Of a stretch of DNA of 64,000 bases, positions 25,644-35,301 are shown piece by piece. Origin of the DNA: Herbaspirillum sp. RV1423. GTDB taxonomy: Bacteria > Pseudomonadota > Gammaproteobacteria > Burkholderiales > Burkholderiaceae_D. Below the pieces are notes generated by a model that was not told the DNA's origin, did not search any database, and was given only the letters and a program-made list of their open reading frames with translations. The stretch's first letter is position 1. The number at the start of each line of letters is the position of its first letter. Location: positions 310,001 through 374,000 of the forward strand of contig NZ_CBXX010000002.1 in the NCBI RefSeq assembly GCF_000577615.1, written 5' to 3'. Position numbers and translations under genes: made by a program.

Positions 25644-28631
25644 TCATCGGGTACTCCGGTAACGCATCATCAGGCAGGTGATATCGTCTGCTTGCGGACC
25701 GTCAGCTTCGAACTGTTTGATACGATCGACCACGTGGGTAGTAATCTGCTCCACCAATAACGCCTCTGCCTCCTTCAGCACGAGTGCCAGTCTCGGTTCG
25801 CCGAACAATTGCCCGGATGGATCAACCGCCTCGGTGATGCCATCTGTAAAGAGAAATAGACCGTCGTCCGGCTGGAGCGTGATGCTGCCTTGTTCAAAAT
25901 GCATGCCGCCGGCAACCGCAAGCGCGATGCCACGGGTGTGGGCTAGACGCTCGATTTCACCGTTGGCACGCAATAGAAAGGGCGGATTATGGCCGGCATT
26001 GACATAGGAAAGGCTGCCGTTACGGGTGTCAAGAATCGCGTAGAACATCGTGACGAACATCATTTCTTCGTTATCCGCAGCCAGGAGGTCGTTGACACGT
26101 GTAATACATTCCGTCGCGCTGTCGGCATAGAAGGCTACCGCGCGCAGCAGCGTGCGCGAAATGGCCATGAAGAAGGCGGCCGGCACGCCTTTTCCGGAAA
26201 CGTCGGCTACCACCAGTGCGACACGGTGCTCATCGAGATTGAAGAAATCATAGAAGTCACCGCCCACTTCCTTGGCTGGCAGCATGGTTGCGTGCAGCGA
26301 CAGTTCCCGATGAGCGGCAAACTCGCGCGGCAGGATTGACGACTGCATCTTGCGGGCGATTTCCAGTTCCTGTTGCAAGGCAATGAACTGGGTCTTGGCG
26401 CGTAACGCCTCGCGTAGTTCGGACACTAGGCGATCAAGTTCCTGATACTGTTGACCGACCCGTCCCACCAGATTCTGGAATCCAAGCGCCAGCACGCCGA
26501 ATTCATCGGCGATACGCTCCGAGCGCGGGTCGCTGGGAGATTCAATTGATTGCTCATGCCGGTGTGGGCTGCGGGCATGCTCGATGCGCTGCAGATCTTC
26601 CAATATGCCGCGCCGGGCGGCTTCGTCCAGACCCTGCGCCAATTGCATCATTTGCTGACGGATGAAACGCGCCTGCCGCTTTCCCTGACGTTCACGCGAA
26701 CGGCGCAGTGTTTCCAATGCATCGATCTTTTCGGCAATGCGGCGGATCATCCGGTAAAGCAGACGAGATTCACGATTTTGCTGCGGAGGTTCCTGCTCGT
26801 CGGTATCGCCATCGGCCAACCGTGCAAGCTCATGCGTGGCCAGCGTCATCGGCACGAACTGCGCGCGCAGGTAGAGCAGCAAGGCACCAAGGCAACCCGC
26901 CAGGATGGCAATATAAAGAAGCGCCAGGAAATTATCGAAAACATCCAGCAACGGTGGCAACGGTAACTGTGCCAGCAGCGTCCCCAGCGCGTGGCCGCTA
27001 GGTGTGTTAAGCCCCAACGCCAGTACCATTCCAGCCTGACCGCCACTGGCGTCGATGAAGTTGACGTGGCCATGTCCGGTCCATTCGCTGGCCAGCGGCG
27101 CATCGCTGTCGAGCAGCGGATGGCCGCGCAGGTCGACTACGGCCACTTGCAGGCTGCGGGTACTCTCGGTCACGACTGTCTGCGTAGCCTGCAGGCGTTC
27201 GCGCAAGCGGGTCACACTGTCTTCGAGCGGATGCGCGACCATGATCAGGGCCTGTCCGGCAGGCTGCTGCGACGGGCTTCGCAGGTTGATTGCGCGCACC
27301 AGGCCAATTTGGTATTCATGAGCTCCGTTTTGCCAGACTCCATGGACCGTCGGCGTACCCGAATCGCTTTGACGCAGCAGATTCAGCGTCAGCGGATCAA
27401 TGCGTGCAGCATCCTTGTGTTGTCCGCCTGCGGCGCGCAGCGTGCCATCAGCGTTGAAAACGGCAAAAAGCAGCGTCGAAGAGGCACTTTTGTCCAGTGC
27501 TTTTCCCAGCGTCTGGTCGCTATCGCTTTCGACGAGAGTGGTCATGATCGGATTGGCGAGCAGGCGATCAAGTTCGGTATCGAGCTGCGCATGATCCCGT
27601 TCGAGCACAGCTTGCCAGGCTTGCTGCAACACTTGTGCGCCATTGCTTAGCAAACGTCGCTGGTCGGCCTGGCGATATTGGATATGTATGCCATAGATAC
27701 AAGCAGCCAGTACCAGCATGCCGCCAATGGTTGCCAGCGAGGCGCGCTGCAAAGCACTCAGGGTCCGTCCGGAGACACTGCCGACCGGCGCGGCCTCGGT
27801 GACGGGCGACTGGCGCACGATTAGAGGCCGGGCAAGCTCATCGAGGACTTGCACGATCTCCGGATCAAAGTGCGCGGCGCGCACTTCATCGATCTTGAGC
27901 AGCAAGGCTTCATTGCGTCGGCGCAGCCCATGCAGATGTTCGGCCAGGGTCGACTGGTATTGCGTGGCCGGATCGCTGATTCGCCGGTTCGGCAGTAGCG
28001 GCAGCAAGCCGTTGGCCAGCGCATCGACCGCTGCCTGTGAAGCTTTCAGAGGCAGCAGCAGACGCTGTTGCACCAGACGCAGCAGCAGTAGCGACACGAT
28101 GCCCGCCAATACCAGCGCCGTCGCCAGCGACCACCACCAGGCCTGCCAGGGAGGGGCGCCGGCGACGCTGCCAACATGCAGCCAGCCGACGATGGCGCCT
28201 TCTGGTGAACGTAGCGGTAGCGCATCCACATACATTGCCTGGCCGATAACAGTATCGTAGCCAGCATCGTGGGCATCGACGGATGCCGTGAGTTCGCTCA
28301 GGAGACGTTTGTCGGCGCCGACACCGGCGAGGATATTGCCGTGGGCGTCAGTGAGCGCCATCATCCTGAGCATCGGATTATCCTTGACCAGGCCGGCGAA
28401 CCATTCATTGACGGCCACCATGCGATCGATCGGAATCCGATAAAACAGTGCGCGCTCAATGTTGTTGGCCACGGCACGGCCGATCAACTGTGACGCTTGC
28501 TTGAGCTCCGGTGCCGCGATGCGTGCGGCCGCATGCTGCGCCAGCCAGCCCAGGCCGAGTGCCATGGCCAGCAGCACGCCCAGCGCCAGCAGCGACCAGC
28601 TCAACCAGAGTCTGCGTAGGCGCGGGTGCAT
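25644..28631 (-). CDS. Two-sensor membrane SpoIIE/PP2C-type serine phosphatase
   Basis: This 995-residue membrane protein should dephosphorylate a STAS-domain protein. The layout is: membrane helix ~12-34, extracytoplasmic sensor to ~165, helix ~168-188, cytoplasmic linker, helix ~300-318, a second large extracytoplasmic region to ~565, helix ~568-590, HAMP-like and coiled-coil linker, then the phosphatase domain ~770-993. Metal-site motifs GGDFYDFF, ADVSGKGVPAAFFM, NAGHNPP, FTDGITEA and ADDITCLM are intact. The start is an ATG overlapping the upstream gene's TGA by one base. The likely substrate is the STAS protein at 34957. Confidence 0.9.
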   Translation of the reverse strand: MHPRLRRLWLSWSLLALGVLLAMALGLGWLAQHAAARIAAPELKQASQLIGRAVANNIERALFYRIPIDRMVAVNEWFAGLVKDNPMLRMMALTDAHGNILAGVGADKRLLSELTASVDAHDAGYDTVIGQAMYVDALPLRSPEGAIVGWLHVGSVAGAPPWQAWWWSLATALVLAGIVSLLLLRLVQQRLLLPLKASQAAVDALANGLLPLLPNRRISDPATQYQSTLAEHLHGLRRRNEALLLKIDEVRAAHFDPEIVQVLDELARPLIVRQSPVTEAAPVGSVSGRTLSALQRASLATIGGMLVLAACIYGIHIQYRQADQRRLLSNGAQVLQQAWQAVLERDHAQLDTELDRLLANPIMTTLVESDSDQTLGKALDKSASSTLLFAVFNADGTLRAAGGQHKDAARIDPLTLNLLRQSDSGTPTVHGVWQNGAHEYQIGLVRAINLRSPSQQPAGQALIMVAHPLEDSVTRLRERLQATQTVVTESTRSLQVAVVDLRGHPLLDSDAPLASEWTGHGHVNFIDASGGQAGMVLALGLNTPSGHALGTLLAQLPLPPLLDVFDNFLALLYIAILAGCLGALLLYLRAQFVPMTLATHELARLADGDTDEQEPPQQNRESRLLYRMIRRIAEKIDALETLRRSRERQGKRQARFIRQQMMQLAQGLDEAARRGILEDLQRIEHARSPHRHEQSIESPSDPRSERIADEFGVLALGFQNLVGRVGQQYQELDRLVSELREALRAKTQFIALQQELEIARKMQSSILPREFAAHRELSLHATMLPAKEVGGDFYDFFNLDEHRVALVVADVSGKGVPAAFFMAISRTLLRAVAFYADSATECITRVNDLLAADNEEMMFVTMFYAILDTRNGSLSYVNAGHNPPFLLRANGEIERLAHTRGIALAVAGGMHFEQGSITLQPDDGLFLFTDGITEAVDPSGQLFGEPRLALVLKEAEALLVEQITTHVVDRIKQFEADGPQADDITCLMMRYRSTR

Positions 28632-29416
28632 CAACGGACCTCCAGATTGTCGATCCGGTCAGTTTCACGGTCGGTGCGCGCAAGATCCTGACGGATAGCG
28701 CGGCCTTGGGCAAGGGCATTGGCCAGTGGGCCGGTGAGCAGATCATTGCGGGCTTCACGCTCGCCTGCCAGCGCCGCCACCTGATGCTGCAAACGACGCT
28801 CGAGCGGGCGCAGCAGCATCCAGCCAAACATGCCGCCTATCAGCGTAAGCGCAGCAGCCCAGACAAGCGCAAGGATCCAGAAAGCACCAAATTGGCCAAA
28901 GGTGCCCGCTCGATTGGCTAGCCGGTAACGCAGCGCAACGCCCCCGGCGACTTCGCCAAAGCCATTGATGACGGAGCCGCACAACAGCCGGCCTTCGTCG
29001 TCCTGCGTACTCCAGTCGGTACGGGCCGAGGTCAGGCAATTGTTGCGCCAGGCGGCCGGGATGTTGGCGCCCACGCCGCCGCCATCGGTGGTAAAGACAA
29101 TGTGGCCCTGAGCATCGAAGATATCTACAGACAGGATCACCCGTTCCTGTGCATGCACCTGTTCGATCAGTTGTTGGGTGGCCTTTTGCTCAGGCAACTG
29201 CAGGCCGACCTGAAGGCCGGATTCAAGATTGCCTCTGATGGTGTTGAGGCCGAATTCGAAGCGCCCCTCGCGCAAGGCTGCGCCGTGTTGCTCCAGGGCT
29301 TGCGACCATGCCAGGATGCCGGCACTTGCCATCAGCAACAAGGCCAGAGCCAGGGCCATCACATAAAAGCGGTTCAGCGTGAGCGTCAACAACCAAAGGC
29401 GCCTCAGGGGCTTCAT
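28631..29416 (-). CDS. Membrane sensor protein with one extracytoplasmic module
   Basis: This protein of about 261 residues has a membrane helix near the N-terminus (residues ~18-38), an extracytoplasmic domain of about 130 residues, a second helix, and a short charged cytoplasmic tail with a HAMP-like start (LLRPLERRLQHQV). It has no output domain. The extracytoplasmic part resembles the first sensor of the downstream phosphatase, with which it overlaps by one base (TGATG), so the two are coupled and may form a complex. MKPLRRLWLL is taken as the start; an ATG 54 bases upstream is an alternative. Confidence 0.72.
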   Translation of the reverse strand: MKPLRRLWLLTLTLNRFYVMALALALLLMASAGILAWSQALEQHGAALREGRFEFGLNTIRGNLESGLQVGLQLPEQKATQQLIEQVHAQERVILSVDIFDAQGHIVFTTDGGGVGANIPAAWRNNCLTSARTDWSTQDDEGRLLCGSVINGFGEVAGGVALRYRLANRAGTFGQFGAFWILALVWAAALTLIGGMFGWMLLRPLERRLQHQVAALAGEREARNDLLTGPLANALAQGRAIRQDLARTDRETDRIDNLEVR

Positions 29417-29886
29417 GTCGTCATCGCCTCTGTGGCGGGGGCTCCAATCAGCTTCATACGGCTCGCCCAATCCTTCATTCCGTGCGCAGAAGAAATGCAG
29501 ACGCCCCGATCGATCTGTCGCAGCGTCAGTGCATACGACGCATCACGGTCCCTCAACCTGCGCTTGATGCCTAGTCGTCTTTTCAAACCGTTTCCCCCAT
29601 CCCATTAGAACGCGCCAGACGTGCTGTTCGCTTGGCGGCCCGCGCGATATTGTAGATTGAAACTTTGCCTCTTGTGTGTAAAATGCCTCGGTCGTCGCGC
29701 CGCGCGAACCTCGTCCTGGCCGTAATCCGCCGCTGTGTAGCGTCGCCAGACGGCCTGTGGCGGCATGTTACGGCGCCAGAGAGCGGAGCGGCACTGATAT
29801 TGCTTATCCGGATGCGACGATGATCTTTACATTCTATTAACGCGCGGGCGCCGACGGCGAGCCGCGCATGAGGGGGAGAGCGGGGC

Positions 29887-30558
29887 ATGCCTGTATCGGT
29901 AAGAGAGCTTGCTTACACCTATGGCCAGGGTCATCTTGCTCGCAAAGTGCTCAAAGGCGTGACGTTCGATGTGGCAGACGGCGAAGTCGCCATCATCACC
30001 GGGCCATCCGGTTCTGGGAAAACGACCTTGCTGACCATACTGGGAGCTTTGCGTACCTTTGACGAAGGCACGGTGGTGGTCAACGGGGTGAGTCTGCAAG
30101 ACCAGCCGACTGCTGAACTTCTGCGGATACGTCAGCGCATTGGTTTTGTGTTCCAGCGACATAACCTGCTCAAATCCCTTCCCGTGTTCGAGAATGTCGA
30201 GTCGGGTCTGCATCTGCTGCCGGAATCCGATACAGAAATGAATCGTGCCCGTGCGCAGGCCATGTTGAGCGCGGTCGGGCTCGGTGACCGCGGCAATGAT
30301 TATCCTGCCACCATGTCCGGCGGCGAACAACAGCGCGTGGCCGTGGCGCGCGCACTGGTACGCATGCCGGACCTGATTATCGCCGACGAGCCAACCGCAG
30401 CGCTGGATTCAAAATCCGGTCGGTTGGTGGCCGACCTTACGCGTGATATCGCCGGTAAGCTGGGGTGCGCGGTAATCGTGGCGACTCACGACGAACGGAT
30501 CTTCGACATCGCCGACACCCGCTTGCATATGGAAGACGGCAGGCTTGTGAAGTTATGA
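29887..30558 (+). CDS. ABC exporter ATPase, DevA/MacB-like
   Basis: This 223-residue ATPase has Walker A GPSGSGKT, Q-loop FVFQRHN, signature MSGGEQQRVAVARAL, Walker B LIIADEPTAALD and the H-loop in ATHDERIF. It is the first gene of a plus-strand operon with an HlyD-type adaptor and an FtsX-type permease, the layout of the DevBCA exporter of cyanobacteria and of MacAB-like systems. The adaptor start follows its stop by one base. The ~470-base gene-free stretch upstream (29417-29886), divergent from the sensor gene, must hold promoters; no specific site was recognised there. Confidence 0.92.
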   Translation: MPVSVRELAYTYGQGHLARKVLKGVTFDVADGEVAIITGPSGSGKTTLLTILGALRTFDEGTVVVNGVSLQDQPTAELLRIRQRIGFVFQRHNLLKSLPVFENVESGLHLLPESDTEMNRARAQAMLSAVGLGDRGNDYPATMSGGEQQRVAVARALVRMPDLIIADEPTAALDSKSGRLVADLTRDIAGKLGCAVIVATHDERIFDIADTRLHMEDGRLVKL

Positions 30559-30559
30559 C

Positions 30560-31681
30560 ATGTCTTCTGAATCCGCAACTCCCGTATGCCTTCCCAATAA
30601 TTATCGTGCAATGAAATTTCCTCACTTGAGACAACGCTGGTCGTCCTGGCCACGCCACAAGCGAATCGCTGGCATAGTCGCCGGCGCAGCGGCTGTTGCC
30701 ATGGCGGCGACGGCAGCCGTACACCGATCATCGAAGCCAGTCGCGAATGCGAGCCAAGCCGGGCCCGCCGCCATCGTGGCGCGCGGACACATCGAACCGG
30801 CTGGCCGCGTGCATGATGTGTACGGTCCGTCGACCGGCGGCACGATTGAACAGTTGCGGGTGGCAGAGGGAGATACGGTACACAGCGGCGATATTCTGGC
30901 GGTGCTCGATACGCATGCCGTGCGCCGGGCGGAAGTCGAAGTCGCCGAACGTGATCTGGAAGTGGCGCGGCGCGAACTGGAACAGATAGCGGCCGGCGCC
31001 AAGAAGTCCGATATCGCCGCCCAGCATTCCATGGTGGAAGTACGCAAGGCCCAGTTGGCGCACGCGCGGCAGCAGCTTGAACGTACGCAGGGCCTCCTTG
31101 CCATCGGCGCGACCTCGAACGCCGAGCTGGAACAGAATCAGATGGATCTGGGCGTGGCGCAGCACCAGGTGGCACAGGCGTCCTCCCAGGTTGTCGCATT
31201 GTCGGAAGTGCGGCCAGTGGATATCCAAGTGGCACGTGCCCGTGTCGAGCAGGCGCGCGGCAAGCTCAAGCAGGCAAGGGCAGAACTGGAGCGCACTCTG
31301 GTGCGAGCGCCGGTAGATGGCACCGTGTTGGCGATCAAGGCACGCAGCGGCGCCACCTTGAGCACAGAAGGCCTGCTATCGATGGGCGACATGGCACATC
31401 CGATCGTCGTGGCTGAATTTGATGAAACCGACGCGCCGAAGGTAGCGGCGGGCAGCGTGGCTGTGATTTCCTTGCGCGGTTCCGATCAGGTGCTGCGCGG
31501 CCGCGTCGACAAGGTGTTCAATTACGTCTACCTCAACGGACGACCGACTACCGAAGTACTCAAGGGGCGCGATGCAAGAATCGTGGAAGCGGAAATCCGC
31601 CTGGACCGGGGACAGCAAGTGCCGGCCTTGGCTGGACTGGAGGTGACAGTGAGTGTCCCGGTTGGCGCATCGATGAAATGA
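30560..31681 (+). CDS. HlyD/DevB-like membrane fusion protein
   Basis: This 373-residue adaptor has one N-terminal membrane helix (residues ~35-55), biotinyl-lipoyl-like halves (GGTIEQLRVAEGDTVHSGD and VRAPVDGTVLAIKARSGA), a long coiled-coil hairpin between them (~residues 120-235) and a beta-barrel with VAEFDETDAPKVAAGSVAVI. This is the DevB pattern. It would bridge the inner-membrane permease and the outer-membrane lipoprotein encoded next to it. Its stop overlaps the next start in an ATGA arrangement. Confidence 0.9.
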   Translation: MSSESATPVCLPNNYRAMKFPHLRQRWSSWPRHKRIAGIVAGAAAVAMAATAAVHRSSKPVANASQAGPAAIVARGHIEPAGRVHDVYGPSTGGTIEQLRVAEGDTVHSGDILAVLDTHAVRRAEVEVAERDLEVARRELEQIAAGAKKSDIAAQHSMVEVRKAQLAHARQQLERTQGLLAIGATSNAELEQNQMDLGVAQHQVAQASSQVVALSEVRPVDIQVARARVEQARGKLKQARAELERTLVRAPVDGTVLAIKARSGATLSTEGLLSMGDMAHPIVVAEFDETDAPKVAAGSVAVISLRGSDQVLRGRVDKVFNYVYLNGRPTTEVLKGRDARIVEAEIRLDRGQQVPALAGLEVTVSVPVGASMK

Positions 31682-32859
31682 ATTTGCCATTTTCCACCCG
31701 GCTGGCTCTGCGCCAACTGCAATACAAAGGATTCGGCCTGCTCGCACCATTCGCCGGCGTGTGCGTAGCGGTCATACTGGTGTTCATCCAGCTTGGGTTC
31801 AAGGATGCGCTCACTGGCAGCGTCCTCAATTTCGATCGCGCGCTGTCGGCGGATATCGTCATCGCCGGTCGGCAGTTTGAAACCATCGCCTATTCGCCGC
31901 CATGGTTTGCACGCAGCGCAATCTACCAGGCACAAGGCGTTCCCGGCGTGAAAAAAGTGACACCAGTTTATATATACATGGCGCAGATTCGCGCCAACGA
32001 AAGAGGCGATCTGCTCGCCACCCGCTTCATTGGCTTCGATCCGGCCGACGAGGTCCTGACTGTCCCCGGACTGGATGTCCAGCGCAGCCAGCTACGGCTG
32101 CCCTACACTGCCTTGCTCGACGCACGCTCACGCAATCAGTTGGCCGACATGGTGCCGGCGCTGGAGCAGGGGAAGACGCTACGTATCCATCTGCAGAATC
32201 CGGTCGCCGGCACAGCGACCCACATCGATATGATAGGCACCTATTCGCTTGGACCTGACTTTACCTTTCCCGGCAGCCTCGTGGTGAGCGATCTGAATTT
32301 CTATCGCCTGTTCCAGCAACCGGCGGACCGTGTCTCATTGGGCCTGGTCACGCTGCAGCCAGGTGGCGATCCTGAACGCGTGCGCAATGCGCTTGCCGCC
32401 CGTCTCGGGGACAATGTGCAGGTTTGGCTGCATCGCGATTTCGTCGAAGCTGAACGGCAGTATTTTACGTACCGTACGCCGGTGGGTATCGTCACAACTT
32501 TCGGCATCGTCGTCGGCATCCTGATCGGTGTGGTGTTCATCCTCGAAGTTCTGCATGGCATTATCGAAAGCAACTTGTCAGAATATGCCGTATTGCGAGC
32601 GATGGGCTACGGCAACGGGTTTTGCCTGGCGCTGGTGCTGCAACTTGCCGTGGCCGTGGCCGTGGCTGCCTTCGCCGCCTCGCTATTGATAACGCTGTTG
32701 TTCTACCGCTTGTTGGAACAGGCCACGCTGCTGAGCTTCACGCTGGAGCCGGGCATGACTTTGACGGTGTGTCTTGCAACGCTGATCATGAGCATGCTGG
32801 CGGTCGTATTTGCACTACGAAAATTGTTGAGCAGCAATCCAATCGATCTTTTCGCTTGA
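31678..32859 (+). CDS. FtsX-type ABC exporter permease, DevC-like
   Basis: This 393-residue permease has an N-terminal membrane helix, a large periplasmic domain (residues ~45-255) and three C-terminal helices with the FtsX segment SEYAVLRAMGYGNGF. This matches DevC rather than MacB, which carries a fused ATPase. It overlaps the adaptor gene by four bases. The exported compound is unknown; DevBCA exports glycolipids in heterocyst-forming cyanobacteria, but carrying that substrate over would be unsupported. Confidence 0.9.
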   Translation: MNLPFSTRLALRQLQYKGFGLLAPFAGVCVAVILVFIQLGFKDALTGSVLNFDRALSADIVIAGRQFETIAYSPPWFARSAIYQAQGVPGVKKVTPVYIYMAQIRANERGDLLATRFIGFDPADEVLTVPGLDVQRSQLRLPYTALLDARSRNQLADMVPALEQGKTLRIHLQNPVAGTATHIDMIGTYSLGPDFTFPGSLVVSDLNFYRLFQQPADRVSLGLVTLQPGGDPERVRNALAARLGDNVQVWLHRDFVEAERQYFTYRTPVGIVTTFGIVVGILIGVVFILEVLHGIIESNLSEYAVLRAMGYGNGFCLALVLQLAVAVAVAAFAASLLITLLFYRLLEQATLLSFTLEPGMTLTVCLATLIMSMLAVVFALRKLLSSNPIDLFA

Positions 32860-32867
32860 TATTCGCC

Positions 32868-34283
32868 ATGTCCGTCACCGCATTTTCCCGCATACCGTCC
32901 TTATCGCTGTTGGCAGTCCTTTGGCTGACGGCTTGTTCGCTGGCACCGGATTATCAACGTCCCGCCGCTCCGTTACCAACGCAGTGGCCCCAGGGCGAAG
33001 CATATCGAACACTCAAGAATGCCAGCGCCGCAGTGCCGATGGGCTGGCGCCGGTTGTTTACCGATGCGCGCTTACGTACGCTGGTCGAACAGGCACTGAC
33101 CAACAATCGCGATCTCCGGGTCGCCATTCTCAACATTGAAAAGGCACGCGCCCAATATCAGGTGAACGGTGCCGCACAGTTCCCTACGGTTTCGCTCGGA
33201 GCTTCCAACGCATCTGCTCGTACGCCCGCGAGCGTGTCGCTGCTGGGCGTGGAAGCCACCACCCACCGTAACGACCTCAATGTCGGCATTACCTCATACG
33301 AAGTGGATTTGTTCGGACGCGTGCGCAATATGAAGGAATCGGCGCTGGCGCAATACCTGGCGACCGAGGAGGCACGCCAGAGCCAGGAACTGAGCCTGAT
33401 CGCTGAAGTGGCATCAAGCTATCTGACGCTGGCGGCGGACAAGCTGCGCCTGAAACTGGCACGCGACACACTGGACAGTCAGGAGGCCAGCTACAGACTT
33501 ACCCAAGCCCGCTGGCAGCAGGGTGCCGCCGCACAGTTGGATGTCTATCAGGCGGCCACGAGCGTCGAGGCCGCGCGCGCCGACGAGGCCACCTACAAGA
33601 GTCGCGTAGCGCAGGATATCAATGCCCTGGAACTTTTGATCGGCGCGCCGCTAGCCGAGTCGCTCCAGCCGCCGACGGAATTGGCGGCAATTGCCGAGCT
33701 GCCGCCGGTGCCGGCACAAACACCTTCCGACGTTCTGCAAAACCGTCCTGACGTGCTGCAGGCAGAGCATATGCTGCGAGCCGCCAACGCTGATATTGGC
33801 AGCGCGCGCGCAGCTTTCTTTCCGCGCATCTCGCTGACGGCCGCAGCGGGAGTGGCAAGCGACAGCCTGTCCGGGCTGTGGCGCAGTGGCGCTGAAGCAT
33901 GGAGTCTGAGTCCATCGGTTTCCCTGCCGCTCTTTGACGCCGGCGGCAACAGGGCTAGGCTGGATGTGACGAAAGCGCAGTATGCGATTGAACTCGCCCG
34001 TTACGAAAAGACTATTCAGACTGCCTTCCGCGAAGTCGCCGACGCCTTGGCTGAAGCCGGAACTCTCGATGAACGCCGACGGGCACAGGACGCTCTGGCT
34101 GATGCCTCGGAGCATAGTTATCGAATCTACGAAGGGCGCTACCGCGGCGGCGCAGATACTTACGTCAACGTACTGACCGCGCAGCGATCAATGTACGCGG
34201 CACAACAACAGCAGATTTCGGTGCGCTTGGCACAACAGATCAATCGCGTCACTTTGTACAAGGTACTGGGGGGCGAGCGCTGA
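32868..34283 (+). CDS. Outer-membrane efflux lipoprotein, NodT family
   Basis: This 471-residue TolC-like protein has a signal peptide and lipobox (LTACS), so it should be a lipoprotein. Family segments are SYEVDLFGRVRN, the two long helical repeats and SLPLFDAGGNRARLDV. The ATG at 32868, eight bases past the permease gene, gives the signal peptide; the longer upstream frame lies inside the permease gene and is rejected. It completes a tripartite exporter with the three preceding genes. Confidence 0.93.
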   Translation: MSVTAFSRIPSLSLLAVLWLTACSLAPDYQRPAAPLPTQWPQGEAYRTLKNASAAVPMGWRRLFTDARLRTLVEQALTNNRDLRVAILNIEKARAQYQVNGAAQFPTVSLGASNASARTPASVSLLGVEATTHRNDLNVGITSYEVDLFGRVRNMKESALAQYLATEEARQSQELSLIAEVASSYLTLAADKLRLKLARDTLDSQEASYRLTQARWQQGAAAQLDVYQAATSVEAARADEATYKSRVAQDINALELLIGAPLAESLQPPTELAAIAELPPVPAQTPSDVLQNRPDVLQAEHMLRAANADIGSARAAFFPRISLTAAAGVASDSLSGLWRSGAEAWSLSPSVSLPLFDAGGNRARLDVTKAQYAIELARYEKTIQTAFREVADALAEAGTLDERRRAQDALADASEHSYRIYEGRYRGGADTYVNVLTAQRSMYAAQQQQISVRLAQQINRVTLYKVLGGER

Positions 34284-34459
34284 ACTTGTCGTGTCCGCTT
34301 CAGGGCAATACCGGATAGGGCCGGCAGTCCATTTGGCTTTTACTGACGCTGCGAAGAAGGGCGCGTCCCGCCCGGGCTGTGCGGCGGAAGATCCGACTGC
34401 AGCCTTTTTCTGCTGTTTTTCGTATGCTACACTGCGCCGCGTTAGCGAAGGGAGGAGCG

Positions 34460-34903
34460 ATGTCTGAATCATCTGAACTGTTGCTTGAGTTAAAAAATGA
34501 TGTGGCGGAGATAGATCGTCTGGCTGAGGCGGTCGACGATTTCTGCGGTGAGTGCGGGCTGCCGCCCAAGTTGGTGTTCAACCTCAATCTGGTGATCGAA
34601 GAAGTAGTGACAAACGTGATCAACTATGCGTTCCCTGATGGCAGAGCGGACGAACCCATTTATGTGCGCATGGCGCTGGAAGGTGACGGCAGCACCAATT
34701 CGAGGGTGGTAGTCGAGGTTCGCGATACTGGCACAGCGTTCGATCCGCTGATGGGCGGTCCTCCTGATTTCGAACTGGATCTGGAAAAGCGCCCCGTGGG
34801 CGGACTCGGCGTGCACTTCCTGAAGACGCTGATGGACGAAGTATCATACCGTCGTACCGAACGCTACAATTGCCTGAGGTTTACCAAATGCATCGGTACT
34901 TGA
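34460..34903 (+). CDS. RsbW-like serine kinase / anti-sigma factor
   Basis: This 147-residue protein is a single HATPase domain of the RsbW/SpoIIAB class. The N-box is LVIEEVVTNVINYAFPDG, the G1 box is VEVRDTGTAFDPL, and RPVGGLGVHFLKTLMD matches the later glycine-rich lid. The start has a strong GGAGGAG ribosome site. Such kinases phosphorylate a STAS antagonist and hold an anti-target partner, often a sigma factor. No sigma gene is in the window. The STAS gene follows 53 bases downstream. Confidence 0.9.
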   Translation: MSESSELLLELKNDVAEIDRLAEAVDDFCGECGLPPKLVFNLNLVIEEVVTNVINYAFPDGRADEPIYVRMALEGDGSTNSRVVVEVRDTGTAFDPLMGGPPDFELDLEKRPVGGLGVHFLKTLMDEVSYRRTERYNCLRFTKCIGT

Positions 34904-34956
34904 TCTCTTTATTATTGATACGCGTCGAGCTTGCGACGCCTGAAGGCATCTGAATC

Positions 34957-35301
34957 ATGAATACTTCTTTTGAAAAGCTCGGTTCAATTCTTGTGGTTAC
35001 CTTGACAGGCAAGATTAACAGCGTCAACGCAGCCCAGGTCGAGTCCGACATCATGGGGCAGGTGAGCAACGGCGAACGCGCATTGCTGTTGGATATGGAC
35101 GCTCTTGAATATATATCCAGTGCCGGCCTGCGGGTGGTTCTCCTTGCTGCAAAAAAACTCAAGCAGTCCGGCGGTGTACTGGTGCTGTATGGGATGCAAA
35201 GTCAGATACGGGAAGTTTTTGACATTAGCGGATTCCTGAATATTTTGACCGTGACCGATACCCGTGAGCAGGCTCTAGCCATCTTTCCATCGCCAGGATA
35301 G
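34957..35301 (+). CDS. STAS-domain anti-anti-sigma factor
   Basis: This 114-residue single STAS domain resembles RsbV/SpoIIAA. The phosphorylation site is the serine pair in YISSAGLRVVLLAAKKL, preceded by ALLLDMDALE. The kinase at 34460 should phosphorylate it and the PP2C phosphatase at 25644 should reverse this. A 265-base gap with no clear gene follows. Confidence 0.9.
   Translation: MNTSFEKLGSILVVTLTGKINSVNAAQVESDIMGQVSNGERALLLDMDALEYISSAGLRVVLLAAKKLKQSGGVLVLYGMQSQIREVFDISGFLNILTVTDTREQALAIFPSPG

Noticed and set aside
29583-29888. 101-codon minus-strand open frame in the gap before the ABC ATPase gene
   Set aside because: Arginine-rich, low-complexity translation with no family features; it would occupy the promoter of the exporter operon.
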